The notes: generated by a model not told the origin, from the sequence alone. A stretch of 64,000 bases of DNA from Opisthorchis felineus (GCA_004794785.1 SJOL01001508.1:40753-104752), one strand, 5' to 3'. Positions 26,801-40,786 are shown, numbered from the stretch's first letter. Numbers and translations are program-made.

Positions 26801-28475
26801 ACAATAACTTTGAATGACCGGCCAAAAAAGCTGTCTGCAAATGGTTAACATTTGTAGGGGGTATGTTGTACAGAGCTACACTATATACTAAATACTTATA
26901 AGCCACATGCCCATTAAATACCTTCTTCGGAAAATGTGGAAACTCTGTAAAATATGGAACTCACCCTAAGACCGGCTATATATTCACTGAGGGGCACGCG
27001 CTCTGCCTGCACTCCGCTGGCCATTCTGTCGCTGGATGTTAATCAGGAACTGGTCTTGCTTGTCTTTCGTGGACTTTACAGGACAGTGGACGAAATTTCG
27101 AATGCCAGCTACTTTCAGCCAACGGGTTCGAATGCAAGTATTATCGCCACTCGGTATGGCCGTATAATGGCCGTATCACCCTGTTCCGTGTTCGTTGACT
27201 GTTAGCTCACAAATGGTAGGGTTGCGAGGAACAATTTGGGTGAGCTGAGAGGATAGGCAATGACAGTCACCTATGTATCGAACCAGCCAAAGATGGCGTA
27301 AGAAATGCAACCTGAAGCGAAAGTCTGTCGAAACGGTTCAGCGTCGAGTAAATGCCGGTCGTTATAAACAGGAAATATTAAACGACGGCTCATCCACAGC
27401 CTCCGTTCGATTGTCAGCAAAACAAGCCAACCAGCTTCAAGTGTGTTAGTGGGGTCAGTAGTGAACAATTTCGGTCTTGGAATGTGCTCAGACACGCAGT
27501 GAGTATGTTACGACAGAACACAACTTCACAGTTTGTGACAGACAGATCAACAAAAATATTTTTGTGCGCGCACACACAAACAAGCCAAGTTACGAGCAGA
27601 GCATCGATCACCCCAGTGTTCTCAGCTCTACGCACAATCAAACGCACGCACACCCTGATCTTTGGTCATCCCGCTCACAACTCACGTCTGCTAGTGTGTG
27701 TGCTCGATTATGCAAACTTTTTATGTTCTTTCACAGGAATACCAAATCCTGAATCCACTTCGGTCAGCTTGACGCTTGTATAATGCACGTCCTGCTCGGT
27801 CTCCAAGATAAAATACACAATTCATGTACGTGTGCGTGCGCAAAGAGGCGAATGAATTCGACACACAATGCGTTGCACTCAGCACAGCCAGAAAGCCCCC
27901 ACATAAAATCTAACCAGCAGCGCAAGCTGCTAGGGCAGTCGAAAGCAGTAAGCAACCAAGTGGACCGGTGACCAAGACAGGAGGACAACTGTTCAAACGA
28001 GATTGGTTTGAGCGTGCATTCTACATATCCCGCAACCAACCACAACCAAACAATTTGAATTTGACGTGTACCTGTCCACATGAGCGAATTCTCTGCGACG
28101 TGATGAAAGAAATAAACTTTCTCCATGTTTGTGGCGCATATGAATGCTAACCCCATGTGGCCCACAAAACTGAGGCTGAACAACCTGTATGGAGAGTGGC
28201 GTAGGCTTTGGGAGGACGACAGTTAATGCGACCCCAGGAGTGCACCTGCCGTCTCCTAAGGCGAAAATGGTTAAGTACTATGAGACTTATAATTCACCAT
28301 CGGATCTGACGAATGCTCGGGTTGAAGGAGGTTGTAAGGTTTTTCTGAAGTTGAAGGTAAAGGTTTGATGTTTCATCTGGTTCTTCAGGTTTTTGATTAC
28401 CTGATAAATATAATCTCGAGAATAGGCAATAGATCGATAAATAGAGACTGATCTTGCAAAGCTGCCAACCGGAGC
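14861..28475. other. long non-coding stretch, nothing recognised
   Basis: About 13.6 kb in which I can support no gene, RNA or mobile element. Open frames are short and opposed. Those at 16738-16986 (-) and 20219-20539 (-) have somewhat protein-like composition, the second with hydrophobic stretches, but neither matches a family I know nor carries an in-phase splice partner. Exons of large-intron genes could be missed here by eye. Confidence 0.4.
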
Positions 28476-28759
28476 AAAGTGGTCAGTAAATGGTCGGTGA
28501 TTCAGGGAAGTTCCAGTATATCCACATAATCAAGTAGTACCGAGTAGTCGCATCCACGTAGTCTAAATAATTGCATGCTATCGAATGTTGTCTAAATTCC
28601 CCACCCGTATGAGGAACTGAACCTAAAGGATGGGTTGAACTAAGATCCATTGGAGATTTCGTCCTGTAAGTGAATTCGGCCTGCCCTGAAAAACCAAGAA
28701 ACACCGCAGTTTCTTCATCCTCATTGAGATGATCAACAGTGCGCATCCCAATAACCTCA

Positions 28760-28893
28760 CTCTGGTCGTAATCGAACGGTTGAGTGCTCAAACAACCAGG
28801 CGCAAGGTGTCGGGTTCGAAACTCCCTGTAATTTCGTGGGATACGCACTACTAATATTGTCGAATGTGGTAAACAGCTTCTCGGCATTTCAGG
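28760..28893 (+). repeat. SINE copy, family 2
   Basis: It shares with the copies at 44.48, 61.6 and 62.1 kb the order CGAACGGTTGAGTGCTC, then a B-box-like GGGTTCGAAACTCC (28812-28825), then ATTTCGTGGGAT..GCACT, then AACAGCTTCTCGGC. The preceding 28480-28750 contains pieces resembling the reverse orientation of the same family (ATTTCGTCCTGTAAGTGA), suggesting a nested or opposed second fragment. A 141-codon minus-strand frame spanning the area is a by-product of the repeat. Confidence 0.65.
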
Positions 28894-28924
28894 ATAGATT
28901 CGCTTCAAGTACAGGATGATATCT

Positions 28925-30650
28925 TCATTGAAGAGTTCTCCGAATACTACTCAAAATACTACTCCGAATACTATTCAGCTTGATCACTAACCACTTCGCT
29001 AAAAACTACTTGCTTAACGGTGATCAATGCTTTTCTTTTCTTTTGAGGCTGTCCAGGATCCTTTTTTCCTGTGTCATAGATGAAACACGGCTCCGCGGAA
29101 ATGTAAAACGTGCCAAAATACAGCAACTGTCAAACAAGATAGGGATATTTGGCTTCTGCTAAGCTTGAACTTCAGCGCCAAGTACCATACTATCCCCAAA
29201 AAATGAACACAGATCACACACCTTTGAAAAGCACATAAAAGGAGTTTGCATATTCCTCGGGGAATTTCGGTGGCTTGACCGCACTGGAGACTTGTACCGG
29301 ACAGCTTGTACTTCTAACCTGTGTGCCTGTTCAGAAAGGTTTTCTGCATCCGGGTTAATGTGCGTAGTACGTAATGCGTACGTACGTGCGTAATGTACGT
29401 AGTATTTCGATTCGAAGTCAGATAATAACTTGAATTGGAATGGTCGATCGAAACATGCAGCCTTCTATGCTTCCGGACCCGTTTTTGATGGACAATCTGT
29501 CTGTTGTGACAAGTTTCCAAAAGTGTTTTCAGTGAAATAACTAACCGAATCAAGCTCCAGATTTACCATTCAAATTTCCGTGGAAGCACTACCCACTTTC
29601 ACTTGCGTACCAATGATGCTTAGCCTATTTGCATTTTTGATGAGTAGTTCATTCCCTAAATGAGAGGGAACGCTTATCTAGACCATTAAGTGAATGAGCT
29701 TATTTCCGTTTTATTCTCTGTGGAACCGCCTTTTTTGTTTTAAAGTTCCAGGAAATTTTGTGAGTCATATTGTGCTATCGTTATTCTTCCGTTGGAGGGG
29801 GAAGTCTCTCTCTGATTAAGACGTGGCTAATCCAATTAACCTTCGTAGATTTTCTAGGACAGTTGACTTATTTCAGAGTGTTTTCTAAGGACTATAACAG
29901 TAATTCTAAGAAGATGCCGACATCCAAAGTTTAGTTATTCAGGGACAGGATGACCTATCAAGCTGGTTGTTGTGATTCAGGACTTTACCGAATTGAAACG
30001 GCTCCATAATCCTACTGCTGAATGCTTGATTCTGTTTGGTTGGAGCTAAATCCATTTGTTTTACTGTTTATGCTAAACAAATAAGATGTCAGGTAAGCAT
30101 TGACTTCATTCATACCCGGGCGGTAGAAGTGACAGGGGAGATACAATTGTCAGTGTTGGGAGAACCCACTAAAATCTAAAGGCTTTTTAGGTTTGTGTAA
30201 ACGTCATTCACTATTATATTCTTGACAGCTGGCAATGCCATTAGGCAAATGGCACCGAAATTTTTGATGTTATCACTTCCGACCCTATAGGATGCGGAGA
30301 TCTTTTCCAAGTCTTTTCACTCATTGGTTGACTTACCAGGTAGTGTACAGCTGTCTTTGCAAAATCTCAAAAAATAATGTCTTAGTTATCTCGGAAATTG
30401 CTAACTCAAAGGTAACCCAAAATTCTTTCGAATGTGAAGACTGTCGGAAGTTCCAAATGGGAATTTTTCTCTCCGGTAATGCTAAACTTTACCGGACAAC
30501 TTAGCGTTACTGTGAAGCCTTTTCTTTCTCGTCAGGAAATATTTGCAAAGGGTAGCTTCAGCCCCTTGAGGGGATCTCCATCTAGGGGCAAGTTAGTCAC
30601 AGTGCTAATGGATCACCCTAAATTGAAGTGTAGAGCGAATAAACATCAGT
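28925..30650. other. non-coding stretch with short simple repeats
   Basis: 28928-28979 has a local duplication of an AATACTACTC-like unit. 29361-29405 is a run of ACGT/GTAC repeats, unusually dense in CpG for this window. No gene recognised. Confidence 0.45.
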
Positions 30651-30652
30651 CC

Positions 30653-30942
30653 TTAAAAGCTTAATTTTTCGGGCGCGCACTGTCGATTATTCCTAACAAG
30701 AAAGAAACAGCTAAGGTGCCCTCCTTGGATTTTCAGCGAAAATGTTCCACTCACCTGTAGCAACCAGCATATGATATAAGGGCACAAGCAACCACCAGCT
30801 GTCCTACAGAATTAAAGAAATTAAAACAAGCTGTAGCGGAATCTTGAGGCTGCCTGTTTGCTGCACTTAATGCACAGGGATACCAGCATTCCATTGAATA
30901 CGAGGGGTTCCATCGATTCCCTGGTTTCAGCAATTTCAGCAT
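30653..30942 (-). CDS. candidate C-terminal exons of an unidentified membrane protein
   Basis: On the minus strand an open frame runs from 30942 to 30755 and ends in a strong donor, AG|GTGAGT. It encodes a hydrophobic segment (FNSVGQLVVACALISYAG) followed by a Cys/Arg-containing tail. A 62-nt intron (30754-30693) ends in the pyrimidine-rich acceptor TTTCTTTCTTGTTAG. The next exon continues in phase for 13 codons (starting RNNRQC) to TAA at 30655-30653. An upstream acceptor may lie near 30925 (AACCAG|GGAATC). The result would be the last transmembrane helix and cytosolic tail of a membrane protein. The family is not recognised and no other exons were found, so this may be a coincidence. Confidence 0.25.
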
Positions 30943-30944
30943 TC

Positions 30945-33537
30945 ATAAAAAATCAATAACCTCATGCAGTTGCGCATAGTATTGTCGAACCTTTATCTTA
31001 GACAGAATAGCCTAGAATCAAACGAACAAAGGTTTAAGAAAGCTTTTGGCTTGTACTATCGCTTGGTATTGGTTGTTGATCAGATGGCAGTTGATCTATT
31101 CGTCCGTCTCGGCAACTAGCTTGCATTGTGAGGTCTATGTGACAGATTAATCGCTACCTGATTAGAAGCCAACTGATTCACTCGAGTTAACTATATTTTT
31201 ATGTATTGCTTAGTTTTCTCATACTTGGCTGTTCTTTGTTATTCAATACACCTCAAGCCACCTTCTATCACCGAAGATTTTATCAGCGAAAATGTGCTTA
31301 AGTTAGCGCTTTTTCGTCCTCCAGTCTTACGAAAGAATTGACTATTTTAAAAGTTGATACATGGGTTTTAATTACAAACGACGTGAAGACAACTGTTGAG
31401 GCCATTTACGCACGGAAAGCACCTCCTCTTAACCTCTTCGATATTCTTGCTGCTTATGTAATAAATTTCTAGGACCTGGTGCCGCTCTTCTACACTCAAC
31501 CGCATTACGGGTGTTGGGTTTGAAGCGAAGCTGATAAGTGCAGTCAGCGGGTTTTTACCACTTACAGGCAAAACTACTACCTCGAGAAATGGTAGCAAGT
31601 AAATTGAAAGTTTCGCTAAGAAGACATATAAGGGCATAATTCATGTAAGATAGATCTTTGGTTAGCCGGATAAAATAAACAAACTGCTCACACTAGTTAC
31701 ACACACCTCACAAGTTTCAGCCATCATGAGTGGAATGAGGTTCTTTGCTAGCAGTTTAGCTAACTACCTACCAATACGAAGGTCACCAATTAGTGAATGG
31801 CTCCACTGGCTAGTCGCTAAATAGATTGATATGAAAGGTAATGTAATTATGGCTAGGTAATATCATCTGACAGCTGGGGCACCGTCCTCCTGAGAAATTT
31901 AGATACACCAGACGGTTTCCTACCTTTTGAATTGTATTTTACTATGGTATTAACGTTTGTCCTTCAGTTGGGGTTTCAAAACGGCATATCTGTTGACGTT
32001 CGAAAAGAACTTTCCTAAAACATTGGATTTTGTTTCTAAACATTAACATAACACATGAATAGTCATGCAGACTGATCTATGTAAATTAGTGCAGTGTATA
32101 GGGCTCCAATGTAGGTTAGTAGTCTGCGTAGAAAAGCAGTGCGTATAAATAGCAAATTAGCAAATATTTTTATCCTGTCGACTGACTCTGGTCATTTACA
32201 GCTGAACCAGCTGTTGACAGGTAGTTGAGCGATATCGTTTAACTTTTTTCACCTGCCACTGTGCCTACCACTATAGTAAATTCAATGTGACATTCTTTGT
32301 TGTTTGTCGCAAACTAGGTGGTTCCTGCTAGTAGTATAGAAGGGTTGGCGGAAGTCTGCTGGTAGCCACCAGTGATTCTGCGTTGTTTTGAAATCATTAG
32401 ATAGATTTTGCCCAGATCACCTTATTCGTCAACGTTCGTGTCACGTGAATGACGGCCACGTTGAGTATGCTACGGATAATAATGATACAAAACCCTTGTA
32501 ATATATCCCCACATCGTCTTTCCTCTTACAAAATCAGCACCAGCACACTAAGATAGATTATTTGAAAAAGCTGCATTGAGGAATAGGATAAAATCGCAGT
32601 CCAGTCGCACACAACCTTTGGTCCCATGGCAACATACACTGTTCACTTTATGACACCAGGTTATGCGATTGAATAAAAGGGGAGCCTTATCTTTGGATGT
32701 TCGAACAGCCAACCCTGGGTAAACCGCATTGAGTGCAACCGCTTACGGGAAGGCTGTGGATATGCGTCCATCTAGAGATTTGTAAGATAAGCACTGCTGA
32801 TATTTCTCAACATGGGAAAACCGTTGTTCACCACTTCTGGGATCTTTAGCACAGTTCGATTTCAATTTCATGATAAATTTCATTAACAGCTATGAAACAT
32901 ATACTAGGATAATCTATCTTACCTCAGAGTTCGACAATGTGTTCGTCTTCTGCGTTTGTGCCAATAAATGAAGTGTACATTTCATTTTAACAGCACTAAT
33001 ATAGTTAGTCTTTGTTTGTTTGGCCTATATTTATACACGCGGCATAGGTCTCAAAACACAAAGAGCTCCTGATGTCATAAGCGATCGCATTTCGTCACTT
33101 ATTGCGAGGAATGCAAACACAGTTTTACTCAATTAACACACCCCATTGTTGCGAATAATGAGGAAGAACTCTCGTCTACTGAAGCCTGGACGAAACAGTA
33201 GGCAAAGCATGGATAAACGTTCTGCTTTGAAGAGTGAGAACCCAGATCGAAGGAGTAAGAAAGTTATCCCACTGCATGGTGGCTACAGTCTAAGAACATG
33301 AAGGTTGCGGTGAAAGTGAGCCTTTATGGATCGTGGAAGGTGATGCTTCAAATTCAACCGACACCCAGATGGAAGTTTTAGACACTCGTCAGAAGTGTTC
33401 CTGATTGAAAATTACACGTACGTAATTCTATCCCATGTTGAAACACGGCTTGTTCTCTGCTGAAAACGACATCTTTTAAAACACTAAAAATAGCATTGGA
33501 GTCTGTGGGATCCGCAGCATTATTATCGTTATCTTAT
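30945..33537. other. non-coding stretch, nothing recognised
   Basis: No gene or repeat supported. A minus-strand frame at 31368-31637 (89 codons) lies upstream of the candidate exons at 30.7 kb but shows no link to them. Confidence 0.4.
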
Positions 33538-33568
33538 CGTTATCTTATCCGTCTTGGATAAGATAACG
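33538..33568. repeat. perfect 13-bp inverted repeat (hairpin)
   Basis: Left arm CGTTATCTTATCC (33538-33550), loop GTCTT, right arm GGATAAGATAACG (33556-33568). The left arm overlaps a direct repeat of TTATCGTTATC just upstream. On the minus strand the arms are GATA-rich. No T-run follows and no function is assigned. Confidence 0.9.
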
Positions 33569-36500
33569 ACGCCTGAGCTCAAAAAATAAGTGATGAGGTC
33601 CTAACCCAAAGGCTGAAACTTCTGATGGTTGACGAGATCTCAGCAAGTATCATGTCAATGGCATAGTCACACAGTATGACGAGTGAGGTACGAGCTGATC
33701 CTAGAAATTAGCAGGCAAATGCTCTCGCTTTCTTCGTGTTCAAAGTTTATCCTAAAATACTTGCAATCAAGTAGGGAGGTTGCTTAGATCTGGAGAACTA
33801 TGCAGGTGGGCTTCCAAAAAATGGATGGATGTGCGGAAGCCGCATCTGTGCTGCAAGCTGTTTAACAACAGAAGCACGATAAACTGTTACCGCTGGCGAT
33901 AGTACGCCCCGATATTTCGAAGACTCATAACAGCCGGTAGCACCAACCACTTAACGTGCACACTGGCACGTGGGATACTGGCGAATGGAATAGTTCATAG
34001 TCATTTCCATCTAATCTGTGATTACGTGAGGCGCAAATTATATCTTTAAGCAATAGATGGGAAATTCAGGCTGAAAGGTTCTTTCTTAGTACCACATTAT
34101 TCTTTAAGTCGTGAAAACGTCATGCCACTTGTCAAGTGAGTGTTCTGGTTGCACTTCACGAGATACTGTTTGATAATGGGTGGTAACAAATGATACAAGA
34201 ATATAGTGTGGAAACTAACTTCAGCCTCAAAGTAATATTGTTCTTGTCCAGCCTTCACTTTGGCAGAAGTTCACTTAATTTTAGGTTATTCGGATAGGGA
34301 TTATTTGCACAAATATTATTTACACATTATTCAACACCTAAAATATTTTGCGAATCAGTTTTTTAACCGAAATCTGCATTTGAAGTGCTTTTCTTCCTGA
34401 AAAGTGGTGTCACCAATATATTCAGTTAACTGTAGCTCAATCCGTTGGAACATCTACAGTCGTTTCCTAAAGTGATATCGATCCGTGCAAACTGAATTTA
34501 ACCCCTGTATGCAAACGATGTCGCCATACCAGATTAATGCGAAAACTAGTTCTTTTTGTGTGCAATAAATCTTCATAACCAGTTGGCTCGGTTATCGAGC
34601 GACGACGACCAATTAATTAGATGTATTACTGATTGAATTCAACCCTTACCTACCGCGACCCCACTGATCAGACCACATATTTGAAAAGTATGCTTAAAAG
34701 ACCTGGTTTAAAGAAAGCTGAGATCTATTCTTCTCAGCTTTGCGTACGCAATTAGAGGGATGAGCCACATAATGGGTTTCAAAGTATGCTATTGGAATCT
34801 TCATTGATGTACTCTGGGATCATTAGACTTCAGTCACCACTTAGGCGTAGGTATCTGTGTAGGGGACAAAGGACCACTTGCACACGTTATTCTTTCTTCC
34901 ACAATACTGGATAAGATAAATCTTTACTGTGCGGGGTATATAACCTGGCAACTCTTAGCTGCTTGTTGGTGAATGACGCAAGTCTGGCGGTTTATGTTGG
35001 TGTGGTGGATAGAGACAGCGGTCAGTGCCGATCGAGAATCACAAACTGTGCACACAATCCGTTGGTTCCTGCCTACTATGGGAGAACCGGAGTGGGAAAC
35101 CTTTTAAATCAGGAATACCTTTGGCAGTAAATTTGCTTGATGATTTAGAGCAGTCGACGTCTTTCGTATCATTTAAGACGGTCTTTCTTGCTGCTCCTTT
35201 TCATTGCGTGCACAGTGCTTTTCTGTTCAACATAGAACCTTAACATTTCTAACGAGTCCACGTAATCCAAGCTATTTGCTAAACACGCCTATCTTCCCAA
35301 ATTCAATGCCCAACTTTTGGGCATATTATCCAAAGTGTTATGAGGGTGCAAAATGCCATAAATGACAATAAGTCTAGCTACCTACTTAAAATAAAATGGT
35401 TTTTCTTGACATAAAGCCGTTCATAGGGTTTCTGAAAACCTTCCAGCAGCGTATGGCCAGTTTCGCCTTTCTTGAGGCTCATCAAGCAGGCGCAATCCCC
35501 GAGTACAGATCAGGATGTCAAATTCTACTTGAGTCCAAATGGGACGCAACTTTCGGGATGCACTCGTTTGAAGGCTTACTTGGTTTTAACGGAAAACTAA
35601 GCTGAATCTCCACTGAGACTGTCTACCGTTAACACCAAATTAAATTACAAATGAGTGTACGGCTGTAACTATATACTAACCGGCCCAACGTTGGTTTGTG
35701 ACTTGCGAGACAGCTGCATTGGACCGAAAATAGGACGACTGTCAGAGCACAGGCCGAAGTATACACTGTCCGCTTGGTAAATGTCGCAGCGGTACAACGT
35801 GAATATCTTATCTTTATAACTTACAGATCAGAATACCAACTTTTATGAGGACCGAGCTTTATTTTACAGCCAAAGTAGCTGTCATTTATATTTCGTGGCC
35901 CAGGTTTTGTAGATAATAACTTCCCTAGATGCTTATAGTTTCAATTTCAAAGACAAACACTGATCAACCACATGTGATTCGCCCAATTTAGGACAGCCTT
36001 GTTATTATTTCTGGACACTACTTGTCGAATTTAGCCAGGTGGTTGTTTAGAACAGTTTATTTGGTTCGAGTAAAACAGAATTCAGGTTTACTCAATTCGT
36101 TGTGTTTGTTCTGCTGCCAGCCTAATGTCTGTACAATCTGTTCACACATTGGATCCCACCACGTACCGGAAATCTTACCCGACTGATGTCTTCTTGTGGG
36201 CACGATTGGTTGTAATCATTTCATGTATGTTTAGGCGGAAGAACAGCCATCGGAGGGAGAACATTTATCATTTTGTGTCCTTGCGTGATAACATATTCTT
36301 ACATTTGCGTTATCAATGTTCCACAGTCACAGTGCGTGGATGATATTCCCATGGGGTTTCGCACATAACAAGGAAAGCTGAGTTACTTCAGTTGTATTCG
36401 AGACGACCTTGGTTACTTCAGTTTTATTGTTGACGATTATGTGTGAACGCGCCGGCTCTGCAAGCAACTGCTGTGCACCGTCATCTCGATGAATATGGTG

Positions 36501-38933
36501 ATCAATTACGTATAACAGACGTGGAGAGCCAGAAGACTACAGCATTGATAGCTGATTGCTACTCGGGCCGATCTTTTTACCATGGCTATTTATGTGCTAC
36601 TAATGCACGCGTGAGCACGTACTTGTGTTCTACTTTCCGTGTGCCAAATCATTTATTCACCAATTTGGATGAACTGAATGAAATCAGCTGTTTGCACTCA
36701 GTCGTTACAGTAGTTGCGCATTCGTACCGAATCATGTTTCTTGCAAAATAGACACATTCTAATGCAAAGGCATCAATTATCGTTCCAATCAGTCATAAGA
36801 CAGCGATCAGAATATTCAGATGGGTGGTTGAAAATGTTTATTACCTTTACACTCAAGGCAAAAGTAGAAACATTCCGAACACCCGCAGGTGAGTGGTAGA
36901 TTAATCACAGGTTTACTCCCTTGCAGCCTATCTACCATTAAGTAAGCTCCTCTCTTTTTGTGCCGCCAAACGTGGAAACAATTAGTCGTGTAGAAAAAGG
37001 TGACAGTCCATGTAAAGTAGCTCCGCGACGATGCTGCAGCCTATATTCTATCCTGGTCACAAGAGAAGAAAACTGTTAATAAATGCAAGCTTTCGTAGTT
37101 TTTCTGCCCATTATATACAGTAAGTAAGACTTTAACGAGAAAAATCGACTTGAGAGACTGTGTTCAGGTGGTTGAAGGCCCGATCGTATACAGGTTAGCG
37201 CCAGTAGATTTCGCAACATATCTTGGACGTGAATTTGTGAAAAAGTTAAAAAGGGATCAACGTGGGGGTGCAGGACCTTAGATAAACCTCGGCCAGAAAG
37301 GAACGAATGTGGAACAGATACCAGATAGCAGTTTAGTTCAGACTCCTTCAACTCTCAAATACTTCGGGCAAAGAAATAAACCACCTGAAACATTGTTCAG
37401 GTCTGTTGCCCAAAAAATCACAATGGGTCATATCATGGAATAAGAACACCCGATTACAAGTGGACAGGCAGAGCAAGTGCAATTATCCGTCCCTTCTGAG
37501 GGTGATCTTGAGCGAACCTGAAATTAACACGTCACAGTGGTTGGAATTGACACATGGTCTCCCATTAATTAATAGAAGCCCTATGGAACGAGTCTAAAGG
37601 TGCCACTTAGGATGGGCGGTCTATCTCTAGTTCAGCATTTTCAGAGGTAGAAATCTAAGTAACTTGAATTACTTTCATTATCTAATATGCATGGGTATCG
37701 AAATTGCTTTTTTCGATAACAGCTGAAATTCTCTTGGAATTTATGGAATTTTCTATAATAATAGACTAAACTGATTACAATTTTTAAACAAACTGGTTGG
37801 TTCCTAGGTGTGCCGGACCCGAAACCCTTTGAAAACTAACTGAAGCATATTGTGAAGAAGATGAAAGGTCTTGGGATATTTAGCTTTTGTAGTGAAATAA
37901 CTAAAAATTGCTCCATTCTGTTGTGTTATATCCTATCAATTATCTTTTGTACATATCTGACGTCTTTGTTTATTGAAATATCACTTATCAAAAGACCACA
38001 TAAATGTTGAAGACTAATCGGAATCTACCGGTGGATTTCCCTCGTTCCACTGATCCATTCAGTGGATTCCAACTGAATTTAATGAAAACACTTGTTTTGC
38101 CGAATTTACCAACGTTTTGTATTTCGAGTTTGATCCCGGCAACAGTAAGCACACAAGAGTTATCTAGAGAGCACACTTACCGCATGGCTAAAATGAGAGA
38201 TTCTGTTTTCATACAAAGCAATCTGTCCTGCCAAGCTGTACTTCTCAAACGTTTTGTTATTTTATAGACCGAGCAGCTGCCCATTAAGAGAGACGTTTCG
38301 TTTTCTACCTCTCTTTTATACCTTTAGATTTCATGATGTTTAAAACAGTAATAACAGGTCTTCCACCAAAAGACTCTCAATTTAAGAGCCCGTCTAAAGT
38401 TTGGATGAACAAAGCGTTAAAATGAAATTAACTCTCCGTTGCATGAACTACTTGGGTGTGGCTCTCGTAACTTACTCGAAGGCACTGCCGCCTCGGAACA
38501 CACCAAGAAAAAACAGTGTTGTTTGAACCGTCTTCCCCTGATTTAGTAACCTGTCCTATATGATATCTCCATTTCCTGTAACCATCATTACTGAGATCAA
38601 ATGGCTATAGGTAGAAAAACAAAAATCTTGCTGTAATTCATCTTCACACTTACAGCTGGGTCTGTACGCGCTGCGGAATGGCCTCTTCACGTGCACTATC
38701 ATATTTCTCAGAGTTTCACAGTAAATTGCCGGATGGGAAAATTCAAAAGACACAGGTATGTTGGAATTGACATCTTCGTCACTGAATCTGTTGCCCGCCA
38801 AGATGCCACTCGTCTAGCGAGTGAAGAGGTGAACTTTTAGCGGTGAGTGATGAGTGAGGGTCAGAATCAAACAAAAACTGTAGACAAATTTACAGCTGAG
38901 TAATCCATACAGACAACTATTATGAAACATAAG
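33569..38933. other. non-coding stretch, nothing recognised
   Basis: Short open frames only (under 105 codons), none recognisable. 36380-36428 holds a locally duplicated GGTTACTTCAGTTTTATT-like phrase. Confidence 0.4.
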
Positions 38934-39055
38934 AATAAAATAATAATAATCGGTCAGCTGTAACACCCTTATGGTGCTTAGCTGCCATGCCACCCAAAGG
39001 AAGCACGAGGGCTGGGATACTGCCAGGTTGCCCAAGCCTAGACAGAAGAATACCC
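38934..39055 (-). repeat. SINE copy, family 1, reverse orientation
   Basis: The reverse complement matches the body of the 14.65-kb copy: TGTCTAGGCTTGGGCAACC, CAGCCCTCGTGCT, GGGTGGCATGGCAGCTAAGC, then GTTACAGCTGA. It ends in an (ATT)n tail at 38934-38950. The tRNA-like head is absent, so it is 5' truncated. Confidence 0.75.
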
Positions 39056-39293
39056 AATATTCACAGTGAATTTCCGATGCACAAGCAGTAGGCCAACGGT
39101 TCCATCAGTAACTTAACTCTAAGCCACAGTTTCAAAAGAATCTTAGCAATCACGAAGAAAACGTTCATTAGCTTGGTTTAAGTGTGTGATTCTTTAAAGT
39201 ATCTCTCCCAAGGAAACCTTAAGTTGAGCACTGCGACCACTCTCGCGATTTCATGATTTTAAGTGTTTCAGGGGACATCCCTCAGATGAACCC

Positions 39294-39360
39294 ATATATA
39301 TATATATATATNNNNNNNATGTATATATGTATATATATATATATATGTATATATATATAA
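39294..39360. repeat. AT-rich microsatellite with a 7-N gap
   Basis: (TA)n with interspersed ATGTATATAT units. Seven Ns at 39312-39318 mark an unresolved assembly gap inside the repeat. Confidence 0.95.
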
Positions 39361-40783
39361 CAGATGGCCGCTGGTCGGTGTCGGTTACTGAGCGCATGAG
39401 ACTGTAGGCACCTCAGAATGCTTGCGTTCGACCAGTCCTCCATCTTATCCACTCTTTTTTCTTCTTTTCTTCTAGGGCTTTACATATAATTTAATAAACT
39501 TTGTGGTTGTGCTTCAGTAAGGCATCAATGTCAACACTGATTTTGCTGTCTGATGGTGATGAAGGTGATGATGATCAAATGCATCGTTGCACAACTAACG
39601 ATCTAACATTGGCCTACCGTAGTGACATTTCCGATCTCAGCTGATACTATGAACGCTACAATCTGCCTAGATTCCAATTTAAGACAGCACTCACTCTCAC
39701 AGCTCATAGCTGTCAAAAAAAGTAACTGTAGAAGGGATCCGTCTGAAACGCGGTAGCGTGCATAGCGATGTCAGTCGCATGTTATCATTTGCATTCTTGG
39801 TGAGGATATTTGTAGGTCATCACTTCACACTGCTGGTATGCTCAGTGTAGGGTTTACTCCCATAAAAAAATACGTGTAAGCAGGATTTATTGCACGACGT
39901 GCAACTAAGAAAAGTCCGCGAATTAACGTGAATTACCACACTTACGTGACATGAAAGTTCCTTCGAATTGTGATATGTGGTACAGAAGTGAGTTTCTCTC
40001 AAAACTTCAGTTGGCTAGTGTCCTATCCGCGTTCAGTAAAAAATCTGGATCTATCAGCACTTAGTTAAGAGAGTAGATTTTGATGAAGATTGGTTTCGGA
40101 CAGAAACTCCATAGATATCGTGCTAAAGACTGGACTTTGAAGACCAAGACTCATATGTGTGATCATGGGCACCTGGAATTATGAGTTTAACAGCAGCAAT
40201 CTGTACTAGAAGGCTTAATTGTGGTATGGAAGTTACGATCAACCAAATTATATTGAAAGGCAGTGAATGAGGCTATCGATAAACTGATGCGATTGGTGTC
40301 ATTCACGTTCCCACTCCAGTGTTTGTAAGCTGAACCTTAACAAACAGCTCCCATCATCAACACTATCACTATGTTATCATCAACACCGAAATCGCGGATA
40401 CTACTTTTCCAGTACTGAAACTAATGCACTCAATAACGGTCTCGGGGAAATGCATCTATCACTCAGTGTACGATGTTTACTGTTTGAAAAGCGTTTTTAG
40501 TGTGTAAATTAGTACGCATCAGTTAAATTGGTTTGACTTTGGATGAATAATCCTAGTTCCTATTTGCGAACATGCCTCTCTACGGAAACACTCGCCTTAA
40601 ACCAACGAAATCTCGTAATCACATATTGGTCCCTAAAGTATTTGTGAGCCAACTTGCTCGCCAATATGACTCACTACTATATGCTAGAGGAGGAGCAATT
40701 TAGCTGGTCTCATAAGGACTGACTCGCCTTAGCCTTTACCGCTAGAAGTGACCAAACAAAACTAGCGACTTGAAAGGAGTAGT

Positions 40784-40786
<3 letters not shown>
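39361..40786. other. non-coding stretch, nothing recognised
   Basis: No gene recognised. A short GATGATGAAGGTGATGATGAT-like triplet run lies near 39555-39580. Confidence 0.45.

Noticed and set aside
27764..28183. 139-codon minus-strand frame opposed to shorter plus-strand frames
   Set aside because: Trp/Cys-rich composition without domains; overlaps open frames on the other strand; no splice support.
28483..28908. 141-codon minus-strand frame, the second longest in the window
   Set aside because: It runs through a SINE copy and its neighbouring repeat fragment, so it is a by-product of repeat sequence.
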